A DNA stretch of 64,000 nucleotides from Diplocloster modestus. Its GTDB lineage: Bacteria > Bacillota > Clostridia > Lachnospirales > Lachnospiraceae. The stretch spans positions 1 through 64,000 of the forward strand of contig NZ_JAHQCX010000018.1 in NCBI RefSeq assembly GCF_019042245.1. Reading direction: 5' to 3'. The notes below the pieces were generated by a model. The model saw nothing but the letters and a program-made list of their open reading frames with translations, did no database searches and was not told the DNA's origin. Position numbers and translations under genes: made by a program. Below, one piece after another: positions 40,596 through 50,087 of the stretch. Positions within the stretch are counted from its first letter, which is position 1. Each line of letters starts with the position of its first letter.

Positions 40596-41684
40596 TTATG
40601 AATTGTATTCCGGGTTTACACTGATCATCGGAAGTACGATTTCGCATTGGGTTCCCACACCGTAAGTGCTGTACAGCCGGACGCCATATGCTTCTCCGAA
40701 TGTGATACGGATACGCTCATTCACATTCAGGAGGGCACACCGGTTTCCTGACGTTTTCTTTGGAGAGCCATCCAGCAATTTTTTATCCGAGACGAGCAAT
40801 GCGTTGTTAATCCGTTCCAGCTGGGCAGCTTCTATCCCTATTCCATCGTCTTCTACCGTAATGATCAGGCGGCTTCGGGAGGCGCGGAGTTTTATCCGTA
40901 CCATTCCAGGACCGGTTTTCGGCTCCAGCCCGTGAGCGATGGCATTCTCCACCAGAGGCTGCAGGGTAAGCCTGGGGAGATAGCAGGAGCGCAGATCTGA
41001 ATTCTGCTCTTCAAAATCCGTAGCCAAGCGGAACCGGTTGTGGAACCGGAACTGCTGGATAGAAAAATAGTTGACCACATGCTGCAGCTCTTCCTGCACC
41101 GTAACCAGATTATCAGGCGCGTCTATACAGTAGCGGAAGATGGAGGCCAGGGCCTTCGCAATGTCGGCAATGGGTTTGGAGCCGTCCACGAGAGCCTGTC
41201 CGCGGATGGAGTCAATGGTATTATAGAGAAAATGCGGGTTGATCTGGCTCTGCAGCGCATTGAGTTCCGCCCTCTTCTTCAGAAGTTTACTGTTGTACTC
41301 GTTGTTGATGATCTGCCGGACGGATAAGAGAACGGAATTAAATTCACCCGCCATGCCGCTTAGCTCCGTGATCCCCTCTTCCGATAGGAGATGATCAAAA
41401 TCCCCGTCCGTGATCTGATGGAGGGCCGCATTTAGGCGGCGTGTGGGCAGATAGACGGCAAAAATATAAAACCCCAGCACCAGTAAGCAGAGGCCGCAGA
41501 ACAATACCGCAAGCAGCTTCAGGGGCAGTACGGGCAGGGAATCCGGCCGGAATACAGCGTACAGCACAACAGCCGCACTTCCCCCCACCAGAAAAAGCAT
41601 GAGGGCCAGCAGCAGTACACTGTTGATATGAAGACGAACAGGTCTTTGTCCGGAATAGGTCTGTGTTCTGGTTTTCTTTTTCAT
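40596..41684 (-). CDS. Sensor histidine kinase (YesM/LytS type) with minimal extracellular loop
   Basis: The 362-residue protein has two membrane helices (about 22-45 and 54-78) separated by only about eight residues, so there is no real extracellular sensor domain. A HAMP-like region follows, then the His_kinase motif NALQSQINPHFLYNTIDSI (phosphorylated H151). The ATPase region has LQPLVENAIAHGLEP, DDGIGI and SGNRCALLNVNERI. It follows the response regulator by four bases in the same operon. With such a small loop it must sense within the membrane or through a partner protein. Confidence 0.88.
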   Translation of the reverse strand: MKKKTRTQTYSGQRPVRLHINSVLLLALMLFLVGGSAAVVLYAVFRPDSLPVLPLKLLAVLFCGLCLLVLGFYIFAVYLPTRRLNAALHQITDGDFDHLLSEEGITELSGMAGEFNSVLLSVRQIINNEYNSKLLKKRAELNALQSQINPHFLYNTIDSIRGQALVDGSKPIADIAKALASIFRYCIDAPDNLVTVQEELQHVVNYFSIQQFRFHNRFRLATDFEEQNSDLRSCYLPRLTLQPLVENAIAHGLEPKTGPGMVRIKLRASRSRLIITVEDDGIGIEAAQLERINNALLVSDKKLLDGSPKKTSGNRCALLNVNERIRITFGEAYGVRLYSTYGVGTQCEIVLPMISVNPEYNS

Positions 41685-41688
41685 AGAA

Positions 41689-43272
41689 TCACCTGCCGGA
41701 TTTCTTACGGTAGGCCGAGGGAGTCATGCCCACCAGCTTCTGGAAGGTCTTACTGAAATGGCGCATATCGCCAAAGCCCACAGCCTCAGCCACACCCGCA
41801 ATGGTCTGCTGGGTATCCGTCAGGTAGGTCTTGGCCATGTTGATCCGATATGCGGCCACGTACTCTGAAAAACTGGTACCCGTGTCCCGCTTGAATATGT
41901 AACCAATATAGGAGGGAGTCCGGTAGAGCTGGTTCGCCACGTCTATCAGACGAATATTTTCCTGATAATGCCGGGACACATACCGCTTCATCTGAGCTGA
42001 AATATTCGTCTCATCACGGGCATGCTCCTGGTAATAAGCGCGAAGAGGAAGAACAAACAATTCCCGCATCGAGCGTTTCATCTGCTGGATCGTGTCACAC
42101 TCCTCCATACGCTCCAGATATTCCCGGGCCGTCAGCAGTCCGATCTGGGAGCCAATACACATCTGGGCTGCCGTGTGGCAGTACAGCTTGCTGATTTGTT
42201 CCAGCATGGAAAAAAGATCACTGCTCTTCCCGGAGATCTGCAGCATCTGGTCTGTGATATCGTTCAGATTCTGTTCCAGTTCCTCAGTTTCAAAGGTTTC
42301 CATAAGTGTCGTAAGCTGCAGCTCCCTGCGGACAGAAAGACGGTTGTGCGGGTTGTCATGGCCGGATTTCGGTTTGCTCCAGATATACAGGCGGCCCCAC
42401 CCGTCATTCAAACGATTGCGCAAAAGACAAAAAGCCACCTCATAAGATTGGTGAAGCAGGGGCCAGCTATTGGAGACAGGTCCCAGGGCAGCCGTGAGCT
42501 GGATGCCGGCAGGTCTGCACAGACTACCCTGGCACCGGAAGAGCTCCTTTGCCAGACGGGTATAGTCCTCCGAAGGCGTGAACGCAGTATTGATCATCAG
42601 AATCAGGCGGCGGCCGTCCTGCAAGGCATAGCTGTCATAAGCGCAGTCCCTCAGCAGGCGGAGGGAAGCGTCAGTGATCTGCTGCAGAAGAACTGGTTTT
42701 GGGATCCGCTCCATATGGGTAATCATGACGAAAAAGTGGCCGTCCCGGAAATGGCAGTCATATTTTTGATTGATTCCCTCCAGCGAGAGAGCATAATTTT
42801 CCTCGTCCCCGGATCGGACCGTCCTGAGAAGAAATTCCATGCGCATCTCTTCCTGCCGGCTTTGTGCCTGTGACGCCGTCTGCCGGATGATCTGCTGGCT
42901 GCTGATCCGCTCCACTGCGCTTTGCAGCGCCTGGCGGAGTTCTTCTTCCTCAAGAGGCTTCAGTACGAAGCTGACAGCATTGTACTTCATAGCGGCCTGG
43001 GCATAGGCAAAACTGTCATATCCGCTCAAGATAATGAACTCCACCTTCAGATCGGTCAGCCGGACCTTCTCCATCAGCTCGATTCCGCTAAGTCCCGGCA
43101 TCCGGATGTCGGTGATGACGATATCCGGCCGCAGGCGCAGAATCTTCTCATAGGCCTCGCCGCCGTCTTCCGCCTCTCCCGCCAGCTCCAGGTTCATACC
43201 GGTCCAGTCGATGCTGTTGCGTACCAGGGCTGTTACCCAGAATTCATCGTCTGCAATCAGTATCTTATACAT
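41689..43272 (-). CDS. Response regulator with AraC-type DNA-binding domain (YesN type)
   Basis: The protein has about 527 residues from the ATG at 43272 (MYKILIADDEFWVTALVRNS) behind GGAGGTG. The receiver domain (1-120) has the acidic pair ADDE, the phosphorylated Asp in IVITDIRMPGLSG, and a VLKPLEEEEL ending. A long linker of about 290 residues follows. Two AraC HTH motifs are at the end (ENIRLIDVANQLYRTPSYIG, and IAGVAEAVGFGDMRHFSKTF). Such regulators activate carbohydrate transport operons. The divergent rbs-like operon is the likely target. Confidence 0.92.
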   Translation of the reverse strand: MYKILIADDEFWVTALVRNSIDWTGMNLELAGEAEDGGEAYEKILRLRPDIVITDIRMPGLSGIELMEKVRLTDLKVEFIILSGYDSFAYAQAAMKYNAVSFVLKPLEEEELRQALQSAVERISSQQIIRQTASQAQSRQEEMRMEFLLRTVRSGDEENYALSLEGINQKYDCHFRDGHFFVMITHMERIPKPVLLQQITDASLRLLRDCAYDSYALQDGRRLILMINTAFTPSEDYTRLAKELFRCQGSLCRPAGIQLTAALGPVSNSWPLLHQSYEVAFCLLRNRLNDGWGRLYIWSKPKSGHDNPHNRLSVRRELQLTTLMETFETEELEQNLNDITDQMLQISGKSSDLFSMLEQISKLYCHTAAQMCIGSQIGLLTAREYLERMEECDTIQQMKRSMRELFVLPLRAYYQEHARDETNISAQMKRYVSRHYQENIRLIDVANQLYRTPSYIGYIFKRDTGTSFSEYVAAYRINMAKTYLTDTQQTIAGVAEAVGFGDMRHFSKTFQKLVGMTPSAYRKKSGR

Positions 43273-43287
43273 CGTAAGCACCTCCTG

Positions 43288-44004
43288 TCAGATCAAAAGC
43301 ATGGCAAGCATCTTGTCATAGGAATAATCATTTTTCTCCATACATCGGACCGTGGTCCCATTCTTGACCAGCGTAGCCCTGTCCGTGTAGCGTACCAGCT
43401 CTTCGATGCGGTGCACCATACAGACGACGGAAAGGCCCTTGTATTTCAGGCAGGATAAGACCTTCTGGAAAGCAATGGCGTCCTGTTCATTTAAGGATGA
43501 GGTAATCTCATCCAGAATGAACAGCTTAGCCCCGGCGATGATGGCGCCTGTCATGGAAACCATGCAGCTTTGCAAATCCGTGAGATTGTCCGCACACTCC
43601 TGCAGAGGTATGGGGATATCAAAAAATTCCAGGTACTGCAGCGCCTGCCTGGCAATCTGCCGGCGCCGGAACTGCCATCCAAACTGCCGGCGGGCGATGA
43701 GATAGATGTTCTCCAGCACGTTCATATTTCCCTGCAGATTCTTTCCGCTGGCGATGGCATACAGCCCTTTTTGCCTGGATTCCGCAAAGGACAGCCGACC
43801 CACGGGCTGATCACAGTAGTAGATCTGTCCCCGCTCCGGCTGCAGAGTTCCAGTACACAGACTGCACAGTGTGGAATGAGTGACGCCGTAATCACCGATG
43901 ATGCCGTGAATCTCGCCCTCCTGTACGCTGAAATTGAAATTACTTAGCAGATTGCCATAAGTGTCGCTGAACTGGACGTGGTCCAGACGAAGTATCTCGT
44001 TCAC
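43288..44004 (-). CDS. Degenerate ABC-type ATPase domain protein, probable regulatory role
   Basis: The 238-residue protein is related to the ATPase domains of RbsA/MglA but lacks key residues. The Walker A is IIGDYGVTHSTL, with H43 in place of the invariant Lys. The signature is NLTDLQSCMVSM instead of LSGGQ. The Walker B with Glu (LFILDEITSSL, D165-E166) and the switch His (H198) remain. ATP hydrolysis is therefore unlikely. It is the first gene of the operon with the response regulator and histidine kinase and diverges from a complete ABC operon, so a signalling or transporter-docking role is inferred. Confidence 0.8.
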   Translation of the reverse strand: MNEILRLDHVQFSDTYGNLLSNFNFSVQEGEIHGIIGDYGVTHSTLCSLCTGTLQPERGQIYYCDQPVGRLSFAESRQKGLYAIASGKNLQGNMNVLENIYLIARRQFGWQFRRRQIARQALQYLEFFDIPIPLQECADNLTDLQSCMVSMTGAIIAGAKLFILDEITSSLNEQDAIAFQKVLSCLKYKGLSVVCMVHRIEELVRYTDRATLVKNGTTVRCMEKNDYSYDKMLAMLLI

Positions 44005-44038
44005 AGTAACTCCCCCTCATTCCTCCCTTTCTAAATGC

Positions 44039-44115
44039 ATCGTAACATAGATGCAAAAGTGTGTCAATTTTTTAGCAAACGGTCCTGATATCAGAAAAAT
44101 AGCGTAATTTTTCGA
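44039..44115. promoter_or_regulatory. Divergent promoter region of the regulatory and sugar ABC operons
   Basis: The leftward promoter is TTGACA (44062-44067) and TACGAT (44039-44044) with 17-base spacing; a TGCATC-8-GATGCA inverted repeat overlaps its -10 box. A rightward promoter further on has TTGTTT (44187-44192) and TAAAAT (44210-44215) with 17 bases between. The AT-rich 70 bases between them probably hold the response regulator sites. None is proven. Confidence 0.55.
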
Positions 44116-44253
44116 CAATTTCAGACAAACAAAAGTAAATGTCAGAAAGTCTTTGAATTTTCACACATAATTGAGAATTGGCGCAGTTGTTTGCATGGGT
44201 GGAAACCGATAAAATTTAAATAACACCTAAGTAAACGAAAAAGGGAAGGTGGT

Positions 44254-45789
44254 GTGAAGGTGGATCAAACAAACAGAGGACAGATCGTGGTCGAGCTGCA
44301 GGATATCAGCAAACGCTTCGGCGGGACCGCAGCGCTCCAGCAGGTGAGTCTGACGTTGAAAAAAGGGGAGATTCTGGGCCTGATCGGTGAAAACGGCGCC
44401 GGGAAATCCACTCTGATGAACATTATGTCCGGAGCGCTTAAACCCGATACCGGTACTATCCTTTTAAACGGAAGAGCCTATTCCCATCTGACGCCGGCCC
44501 AGGCATCCCAGTATGGCGTCCAGATCGTACATCAGGAGCTGTCTCTTTTACCGGAAATGACGGTAGCGGAAAATATTTTTCTCGGAAAGGAGCTGCGGAA
44601 AGGGCCGGGGATTATCCGAAAGCAGGAGTGCCGGGAAGAAGCCCGGAAGATTCTCAAGCAGTTTGAGATTGACATTGACGTGAACCAAAAAGTGGCGGAG
44701 CTCTCCTCCGCGCAAAAGCAGCTGGTGGAGATCTGCAAAAGCCTGGCGGGAACCATCGAAGTGCTGATACTGGATGAGCCCACCTCATCCCTCACGGAAC
44801 GAGAGATGATCTGTCTCAAACGGATTCTTCCCATGCTGCGGGAACAGGGAGCCGGGATTATTTTCATTTCCCATAAACTGGATGAGATCAAGGAGCTTTG
44901 CGACAGCATTGCGGTTCTTCGGGACGGCCAGCTGGTCCGCCGGGAGCTGACAGAGGACGTGACCATTGAACATATGGTTCAGTTCATGGTCGGCCGCGAT
45001 ATTCATGACGAATACAGCAGTCCGCAGTTTGAGGGCGACAGGAGGCTGGTACTGGAAGTCCGGGACCTTTGCAGCAGGCAGTACGGTGAGGTTGAGCTCA
45101 AAGGCCTGAATCTGAAGATCTATGCCGGAGAGATCGTAGGTATCTTTGGACTCATAGGCTCCGGACGCACAGAGATGATCCGTACTCTTCACGGCCTGCG
45201 CGCCATGCAGCAGGGAACGGTACTGGTGGGCGGAAAGCGGATGGGAAAGCTGACGCCCAAACGCATGATCTTAGAGGGAGTCGCCTGGGTAACGGAGGAC
45301 CGGAGGCATGAGGGGGTCTGTCTGTCCATGTCGGTGAAAAACAATATCGGAATGCCTATATACGGGCAGGTAAGCAAACTGGGAGTCATAAACGGAAAAC
45401 GGCTGAACGAGACGGTAGCGCGGTATATGGAGCATCTGGCGATCAAGACTTCAGGTGAAAATGCATGGGCCGAGACACTATCGGGCGGAAATCAGCAAAA
45501 GGTAGTGTTGGCAAAGTGGCTCGCTCTGGGGCCGCAGCTGCTGATTCTGGATGAGCCCACCCGGGGCATTGATGTGGGATCGAAGTCGGAGATCCATCGG
45601 TTGATCCGGGAACTGCGGGATGAAGGCATGGCGGTCCTGGCCATATCCTCCGAGATGCCGGAGCTCTTTTCCCTGGCGGATCGGATTCTGGTCATGCGAA
45701 ATGGCAGCATTACCGGGGAAATCGTAAGGCAGGCGGGAGAAACCGTCTCGGAGGAAGCGGTTATGAAACTGGCTACGTTAGGAGTGTGA
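44254..45789 (+). CDS. Monosaccharide ABC transporter ATP-binding protein (RbsA/MglA-like)
   Basis: This 511-residue duplicated ATPase starts with GTG after GGGAAGGTGGT. The N-terminal half is complete: GLIGENGAGKSTLMNI, ELSSAQKQLVEI and VLILDEPTSSL. The C-terminal half has the usual variant Walker A (GIFGLIGSGRTEMIRTL) and full signature (ETLSGGNQQKVVLAKW), with LLILDEPTRGID. This is the CUT2 class that energises uptake of ribose, xylose, galactose or related compounds. Permease and binding protein follow directly. The sugar cannot be told from sequence. Confidence 0.95.
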   Translation: MKVDQTNRGQIVVELQDISKRFGGTAALQQVSLTLKKGEILGLIGENGAGKSTLMNIMSGALKPDTGTILLNGRAYSHLTPAQASQYGVQIVHQELSLLPEMTVAENIFLGKELRKGPGIIRKQECREEARKILKQFEIDIDVNQKVAELSSAQKQLVEICKSLAGTIEVLILDEPTSSLTEREMICLKRILPMLREQGAGIIFISHKLDEIKELCDSIAVLRDGQLVRRELTEDVTIEHMVQFMVGRDIHDEYSSPQFEGDRRLVLEVRDLCSRQYGEVELKGLNLKIYAGEIVGIFGLIGSGRTEMIRTLHGLRAMQQGTVLVGGKRMGKLTPKRMILEGVAWVTEDRRHEGVCLSMSVKNNIGMPIYGQVSKLGVINGKRLNETVARYMEHLAIKTSGENAWAETLSGGNQQKVVLAKWLALGPQLLILDEPTRGIDVGSKSEIHRLIRELRDEGMAVLAISSEMPELFSLADRILVMRNGSITGEIVRQAGETVSEEAVMKLATLGV

Positions 45790-45793
45790 GAGT

Positions 45794-46753
45794 ATGAGGA
45801 ATGGAACCGGAATGAAAAGGCATTTTTCCATAAGCAATCATTTATTGAAATTCGGTGTTTTATATCTGCTGGTCCTGCTGATCGCCGCAGCGTCCGCGAT
45901 GAGCAAACAGTTTCTGACGACCCAGAATGCCCTGAATGTTCTTCGTCAGGTCAGTCCTGTCATTATTCTGGCTCTGGGAGAAGGCATCGTGATCATTACC
46001 GCGGGAATCGATTTGTCCGTGGGCGCTCTGGTGGCCCTGTCCGGCATGGTGGCGGCCGGGGGAGTTTCCTTTTGGAACCTGCCCACCTTTGCCGCGGTGC
46101 TGCTGGCCGTCCTTTTCGGAATCGTATTCGGGCTGCTGAACGGGATTATCATCGCGAAGTTTAATATCTCCGCCATGATCGTGACCCTGGCTACCATGAA
46201 TGCGGCCAGAGGAGCCGCCTATCTGTACAACGACGGGGCACAGATCATCGGACTTCCCGACAGCTTTACAGACATTGGGCGGGGGTATCTGGGTCCCATC
46301 CCCATTCCTGCCATTCTCATGATCGTTCTCGTTATCATTATAGTTTTACTGATGAACAAGACGGTTCTGGGGAAATATCTGTATGCCATCGGCGGAAACG
46401 AGGAGGTTGCCCGTCTGGCCGGCATCGGTGTGCTGAAAACCAAGATAACGGCCTACGCCCTCTGCAGTATGTTTGCCGCCCTTGCGGGGGTGATCTACGC
46501 GGCGCGGATGAATATGGGAGACCCGGCCATGGGCGAAGGGCTGGAGATGGACGCCATCGCTTCGGTTATCCTGGGCGGAATCAATCTCTATGGAGGGCAG
46601 GGGAGTATCCTGGGAGCGGTGATCGGAGCCATGTTCATAACCGTACTTGGCAACGCCCTGAATCTGAACGGAGTCAGTTCATTCTGGCAGTTAGTAGTCA
46701 AAGCGGTGGCGCTGATCGTCGCAGCTCTGATCTATACAAAGAAAAAAGTATGA
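45794..46753 (+). CDS. Monosaccharide ABC transporter permease (RbsC-like)
   Basis: The 319-residue membrane protein has about ten helices. It shows the CUT2 permease motifs EGIVIITAGIDLSVGALVAL, GLLNGIIIAKFNISAMIVTL and LYAIGGNEEVARLAGI, then ASVILGGINLYGGQGSILGA. It forms the transmembrane channel partnered with the ATPase four bases upstream and the binding protein downstream. The order ATPase, permease, binding protein is common in CUT2 operons. Confidence is high. Confidence 0.95.
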   Translation: MRNGTGMKRHFSISNHLLKFGVLYLLVLLIAAASAMSKQFLTTQNALNVLRQVSPVIILALGEGIVIITAGIDLSVGALVALSGMVAAGGVSFWNLPTFAAVLLAVLFGIVFGLLNGIIIAKFNISAMIVTLATMNAARGAAYLYNDGAQIIGLPDSFTDIGRGYLGPIPIPAILMIVLVIIIVLLMNKTVLGKYLYAIGGNEEVARLAGIGVLKTKITAYALCSMFAALAGVIYAARMNMGDPAMGEGLEMDAIASVILGGINLYGGQGSILGAVIGAMFITVLGNALNLNGVSSFWQLVVKAVALIVAALIYTKKKV

Positions 46754-46832
46754 GCCTATGCTCGCGGAAACAGAAGCTAATGTTCACAGAAATGAGAGCA
46801 TGCTCGCAACCATGAAAGGAGGAATCTGTATT

Positions 46833-47921
46833 ATGAAGAAGAAAACCTTATGTTCCCTGTTGGCGCTGATCCTGGTGCTCACCACGCTGGCCGGCTGCGG
46901 CTCAAAGGAAAAGACGCCGCAGGCGGAACCTGCCGGGGCAGAACCTGCGCAGGCGTCTGGCGAACCGGAAGAACCGGAGGCGACACCAGCGCCGGCTGCG
47001 GCTGCAGCTGACGACAACCCGATCATTGGCTTTGCCAATTATTCCACTATTTCTTATTTTATGGATATGGGAGCTGCCGCGCATAAGACGGCAGATGAGG
47101 CAGGCTGTGAATTCCATGAACTTTATCACGGCGGGGACGCTTCCGTTATGGTGGAACAGGTGGAGGATCTGATCGCCATGGGCTGTAAGATCCTGATTAC
47201 GGAGGAAACAGACGATACCAGTATGGTAAAAACCTTCCAGGAACTAAAGGATAAGGGGATCATCATTGTCAGCTGTGACATCCGAACCAAAGAAGGGGTG
47301 GACTATTGGATCGCCTCCGACAATAAACAGATCGGCAGAACCTCCGGGGAAAATGCGGTGGCATACCTGACGGAAAAATACGGGGAGGCCAAGGGAACCA
47401 TCGCGATCCTGTCCTCCAAGACGACGACCAGCATGATAGACCGTGCCGAGGGCTTCAAGGAAGTCCTAGCAGAGTATCCCGGCATTGAGATTGTTGACGA
47501 GCAGTTCCCCACGGATTTCAGCGCGGTGAACATGATGACGCTGACCGATGATATCCTGCAGGTATACGGGAAAGATACCCTGGATGTAATCTTCGCCTCA
47601 AACCAGACCCAGGTGGAGGGAGCCAATTCCGCCATCGTCACGGCTAAAAGGCAGGATGTGGCACTCTTCGGCGTAGACGATTCCGACGCGATCTATGAGG
47701 CCCTCAAAGATCCCAATTCCACACTGCAGAGTACTGTGGTGCAGGATCCCATCGCTATGGGCGTACAGGCGGTCACGGCAGGTCTGGCCTTGTACCGGGG
47801 GGAAACCTTCGAATCCGACACCTACAATCCGGACGTGGTGCTGGTGACGAGAGACAACGTAGCGGATTATATGAGCGAGAAGGCCGCACAGGTAGAAGCG
47901 CTGAAAGATTACTATAATTAA
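46833..47921 (+). CDS. Sugar-binding lipoprotein of the ABC transporter (RbsB-like)
   Basis: The start is the ATG at 46833 (MKKKTLCSLLALILVLTTLA) after AAAGGAGGAATC; the open frame before it has no signal. About 362 residues. The lipobox LAGC is followed by a Glu/Pro/Ala-rich linker and a periplasmic-binding type I fold (NPIIGFANYSTISYFMDMGA; then HGGDASVMVEQVEDLIAMGC; DVIFASNQTQVEGANSAIV). It captures the substrate outside the cell. A stem-loop after the gene may raise its mRNA level. Confidence 0.93.
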   Translation: MKKKTLCSLLALILVLTTLAGCGSKEKTPQAEPAGAEPAQASGEPEEPEATPAPAAAAADDNPIIGFANYSTISYFMDMGAAAHKTADEAGCEFHELYHGGDASVMVEQVEDLIAMGCKILITEETDDTSMVKTFQELKDKGIIIVSCDIRTKEGVDYWIASDNKQIGRTSGENAVAYLTEKYGEAKGTIAILSSKTTTSMIDRAEGFKEVLAEYPGIEIVDEQFPTDFSAVNMMTLTDDILQVYGKDTLDVIFASNQTQVEGANSAIVTAKRQDVALFGVDDSDAIYEALKDPNSTLQSTVVQDPIAMGVQAVTAGLALYRGETFESDTYNPDVVLVTRDNVADYMSEKAAQVEALKDYYN

Positions 47922-47949
47922 CCGGGAAACAGCCCCAAATGGTTTGACG

Positions 47950-47969
47950 GGGACGGCGGATGCCGTCCC
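47950..47969 (+). other. Stem-loop between binding protein and glycosidase genes
   Basis: GGGACGGC-GGAT-GCCGTCCC is a perfect 8-bp hairpin without a T tract, lying 29 bases after the binding-protein stop. Such hairpins protect upstream mRNA ends, which would favour high levels of the binding protein over the downstream enzyme. That effect is inferred. Confidence 0.5.
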
Positions 47970-48021
47970 TTAAGCCAACCTTCTCATAAAAAGGCAGAGA
48001 AATAAAAACAGGAGGGATGCT

Positions 48022-50079
48022 ATGCTGATACCAGAACCAAAACAAATACAAAACCTGGATGGTACATCCAAGGTTTTTCAAAGCATATGTCTGACCGGCT
48101 ACAGGGAATATAACACAGAAGGACTTTTAAAACGCAAGCTTTGGGATCTTCCCGGCCTTTCCGTTGGAAATGGCTATGAAATCCAGATTACGTCCTTCGC
48201 CTCCATACCCGTAGAAGCGCCGGAGCGGCTGTTTCGGCTGCAGGGCTACCGGCTGCTGGTAGGCCGGGACAAGACGTACCTGCAGTGCGGCACGAGAGAG
48301 GGACTGGGACACGGCCTGTCTACTTTAAAACAGCTATTGATTCAGAAACCGGATGGCTATACCCTGAGCCTGTGCGAGATCACAGACTGGCCGCTCATAG
48401 AAAAACGCAGCCTGTCCAACTGCCTGACCTGGTATTCCGGATACGGGCGGATCGGATTTGACATGCAGCTGTTTGACTATGAGGAGTGGCTGGAGTATCT
48501 GAACGTCTGCGCGGACTTGAAAATCAACCAATTTAACTTATGCATCTATGGCTATTGGCCCTTTCACATGCCTGGTTATCCGGAGTCCGAATTCCGGGAT
48601 GTACAGGTGCAGCTGTACAATGCGGAGGCGGACGCTTTCCTGTCCACCACCTTTACCCATCCGAACCTGGCGGATGAATTTCTCTCGAAGCTGATCGCGG
48701 ATGCCCATGACCTGGGTGTAAAGGTATACGCTTATATGGGCCTGAACAGCTACTCCGGCGGTTATCCGTGCGTGCATAAGGAGAAACGGATGGTTCTGCC
48801 GGAAGGCTCCTCTTATATCAATGATTTTGACCGGATGTGCTTTTCCAGGGAGGAGAACATCCACTATATGAAGGACTGCATCCGCAGAGTAGTGCAGCTT
48901 GGATTTGACGGGATCGATTTTGAGGAAAGCGAAGAAGCGTCCTGGTTCTGCGACTGTGACGATTGCAAAAAAAACTTCCTGAAGAATGGCCAGACGCCGT
49001 CGGAGGCCATGTTCCAGGCCAGCTTTTCACTGTTTCAGGAAATCTATGCGCTGGTCAGGGAAGAGAACCCGGACTGTGTGATCGGAATCCGGGCTTTCCG
49101 CCAGAATCCGCTGATCAAGTCCGGGGAGGATATGGCACGGATCAAGGCGGCTATCCCTGAGGACGTAGTCTTCTTCTGGTCACCGGGCCTCTACGTTCCC
49201 AAAAGCGAATTTCTGAAATGGATCGACGCCTTCGGACCGGAACGCATCGTAGGCCGTGACACAGAATCCAACGGCATCTCCGCCTGCTTCGGCCGTCTGA
49301 TCCGCACCTTCCGCAGCAACGGTCTGCGCTGTGACAGCGAGCCGCTGCAGCAGTACATCGAGGAGGACGTGCGGCAGCACAGGGAAGCCGCCGAGCTTAT
49401 GGTGGGAGGTTCCAATGGATTTATGTTCGAGTGGTACGGTTTCTTCCTGCATTTGATGGTACACGCGAATTACCCCTGGGGCGGACAGATGGAGGAGGGC
49501 GCATTCTACCGGGCCTGCTGCGAGCATCTGTACGGAGAATACGCAGACCGGGTGCTCTTTGCTTTACAGCATATGCTGACCATACACGAGAGTCAGTTAA
49601 ATATCTTCCCCCAGTACCTGCCCTTCGCCGCCCACAAGGTGGAATCCCAGGATGAGCCGGCAATCCGGGAAGCCATGGCGGTTACGGAAGACATCATCCG
49701 TGATCTGTCAGATCTGCTGGATCAGCTTAAAAAGGGCGGCGCCCGCAGGTCCAATGTCAACCACATTCAGAAGCTGCTGTGCGCAAACCGCAGAAACGCT
49801 GTGATTTACCGGATGGCGCTGGCGGACCTGAAACTGCTGATTGAAAAAGATCCCCAAAAACGGACCGCTCTTCTGGAAGAACTGAAGAAGTTAAATGAAG
49901 GAAACTTTGAAATAGTCAAACATCATTATTTTGATGTATGCCCTATGACCACCACCGGAATCAAGTCCTGTATGATACCTTACCATGAACTGAAGCGTGT
50001 GATCGGCAATCAGCTGCATCCGGAAGCCGCGGACGAGGAAATGATCTATCTAGGGGTGGAAGCTCTTGGATGGATGTAA
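48022..50079 (+). CDS. Putative glycosidase (GH20/GH84-like TIM barrel), function not certain
   Basis: The 685-residue protein has no signal peptide and so is cytoplasmic. The N-terminal part (about 1-120; LLIPEPKQIQ-like start, GTREGLGHGLSTLKQL, GYTLSLCEITDWPLIEKRSL) matches the small alpha/beta domain that precedes the barrel in GH20, GH67 and GH84 enzymes. The barrel has KINQFNLCIYGYWPFHM and an acidic strand end GFDGIDFEESEEASWFCDC with cysteine pair CDDCKK. It probably cleaves an oligosaccharide or aminosugar conjugate imported by the transporter. Specificity is unknown. Confidence 0.7.
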   Translation: MLIPEPKQIQNLDGTSKVFQSICLTGYREYNTEGLLKRKLWDLPGLSVGNGYEIQITSFASIPVEAPERLFRLQGYRLLVGRDKTYLQCGTREGLGHGLSTLKQLLIQKPDGYTLSLCEITDWPLIEKRSLSNCLTWYSGYGRIGFDMQLFDYEEWLEYLNVCADLKINQFNLCIYGYWPFHMPGYPESEFRDVQVQLYNAEADAFLSTTFTHPNLADEFLSKLIADAHDLGVKVYAYMGLNSYSGGYPCVHKEKRMVLPEGSSYINDFDRMCFSREENIHYMKDCIRRVVQLGFDGIDFEESEEASWFCDCDDCKKNFLKNGQTPSEAMFQASFSLFQEIYALVREENPDCVIGIRAFRQNPLIKSGEDMARIKAAIPEDVVFFWSPGLYVPKSEFLKWIDAFGPERIVGRDTESNGISACFGRLIRTFRSNGLRCDSEPLQQYIEEDVRQHREAAELMVGGSNGFMFEWYGFFLHLMVHANYPWGGQMEEGAFYRACCEHLYGEYADRVLFALQHMLTIHESQLNIFPQYLPFAAHKVESQDEPAIREAMAVTEDIIRDLSDLLDQLKKGGARRSNVNHIQKLLCANRRNAVIYRMALADLKLLIEKDPQKRTALLEELKKLNEGNFEIVKHHYFDVCPMTTTGIKSCMIPYHELKRVIGNQLHPEAADEEMIYLGVEALGWM

Positions 50080-50087
50080 AGACAACA

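Noticed and set aside
42022-42873. A 283-codon plus-strand frame opposite the response regulator
   Set aside because: The response regulator has receiver and AraC motifs over the same bases; the opposite frame has no recognisable domain.
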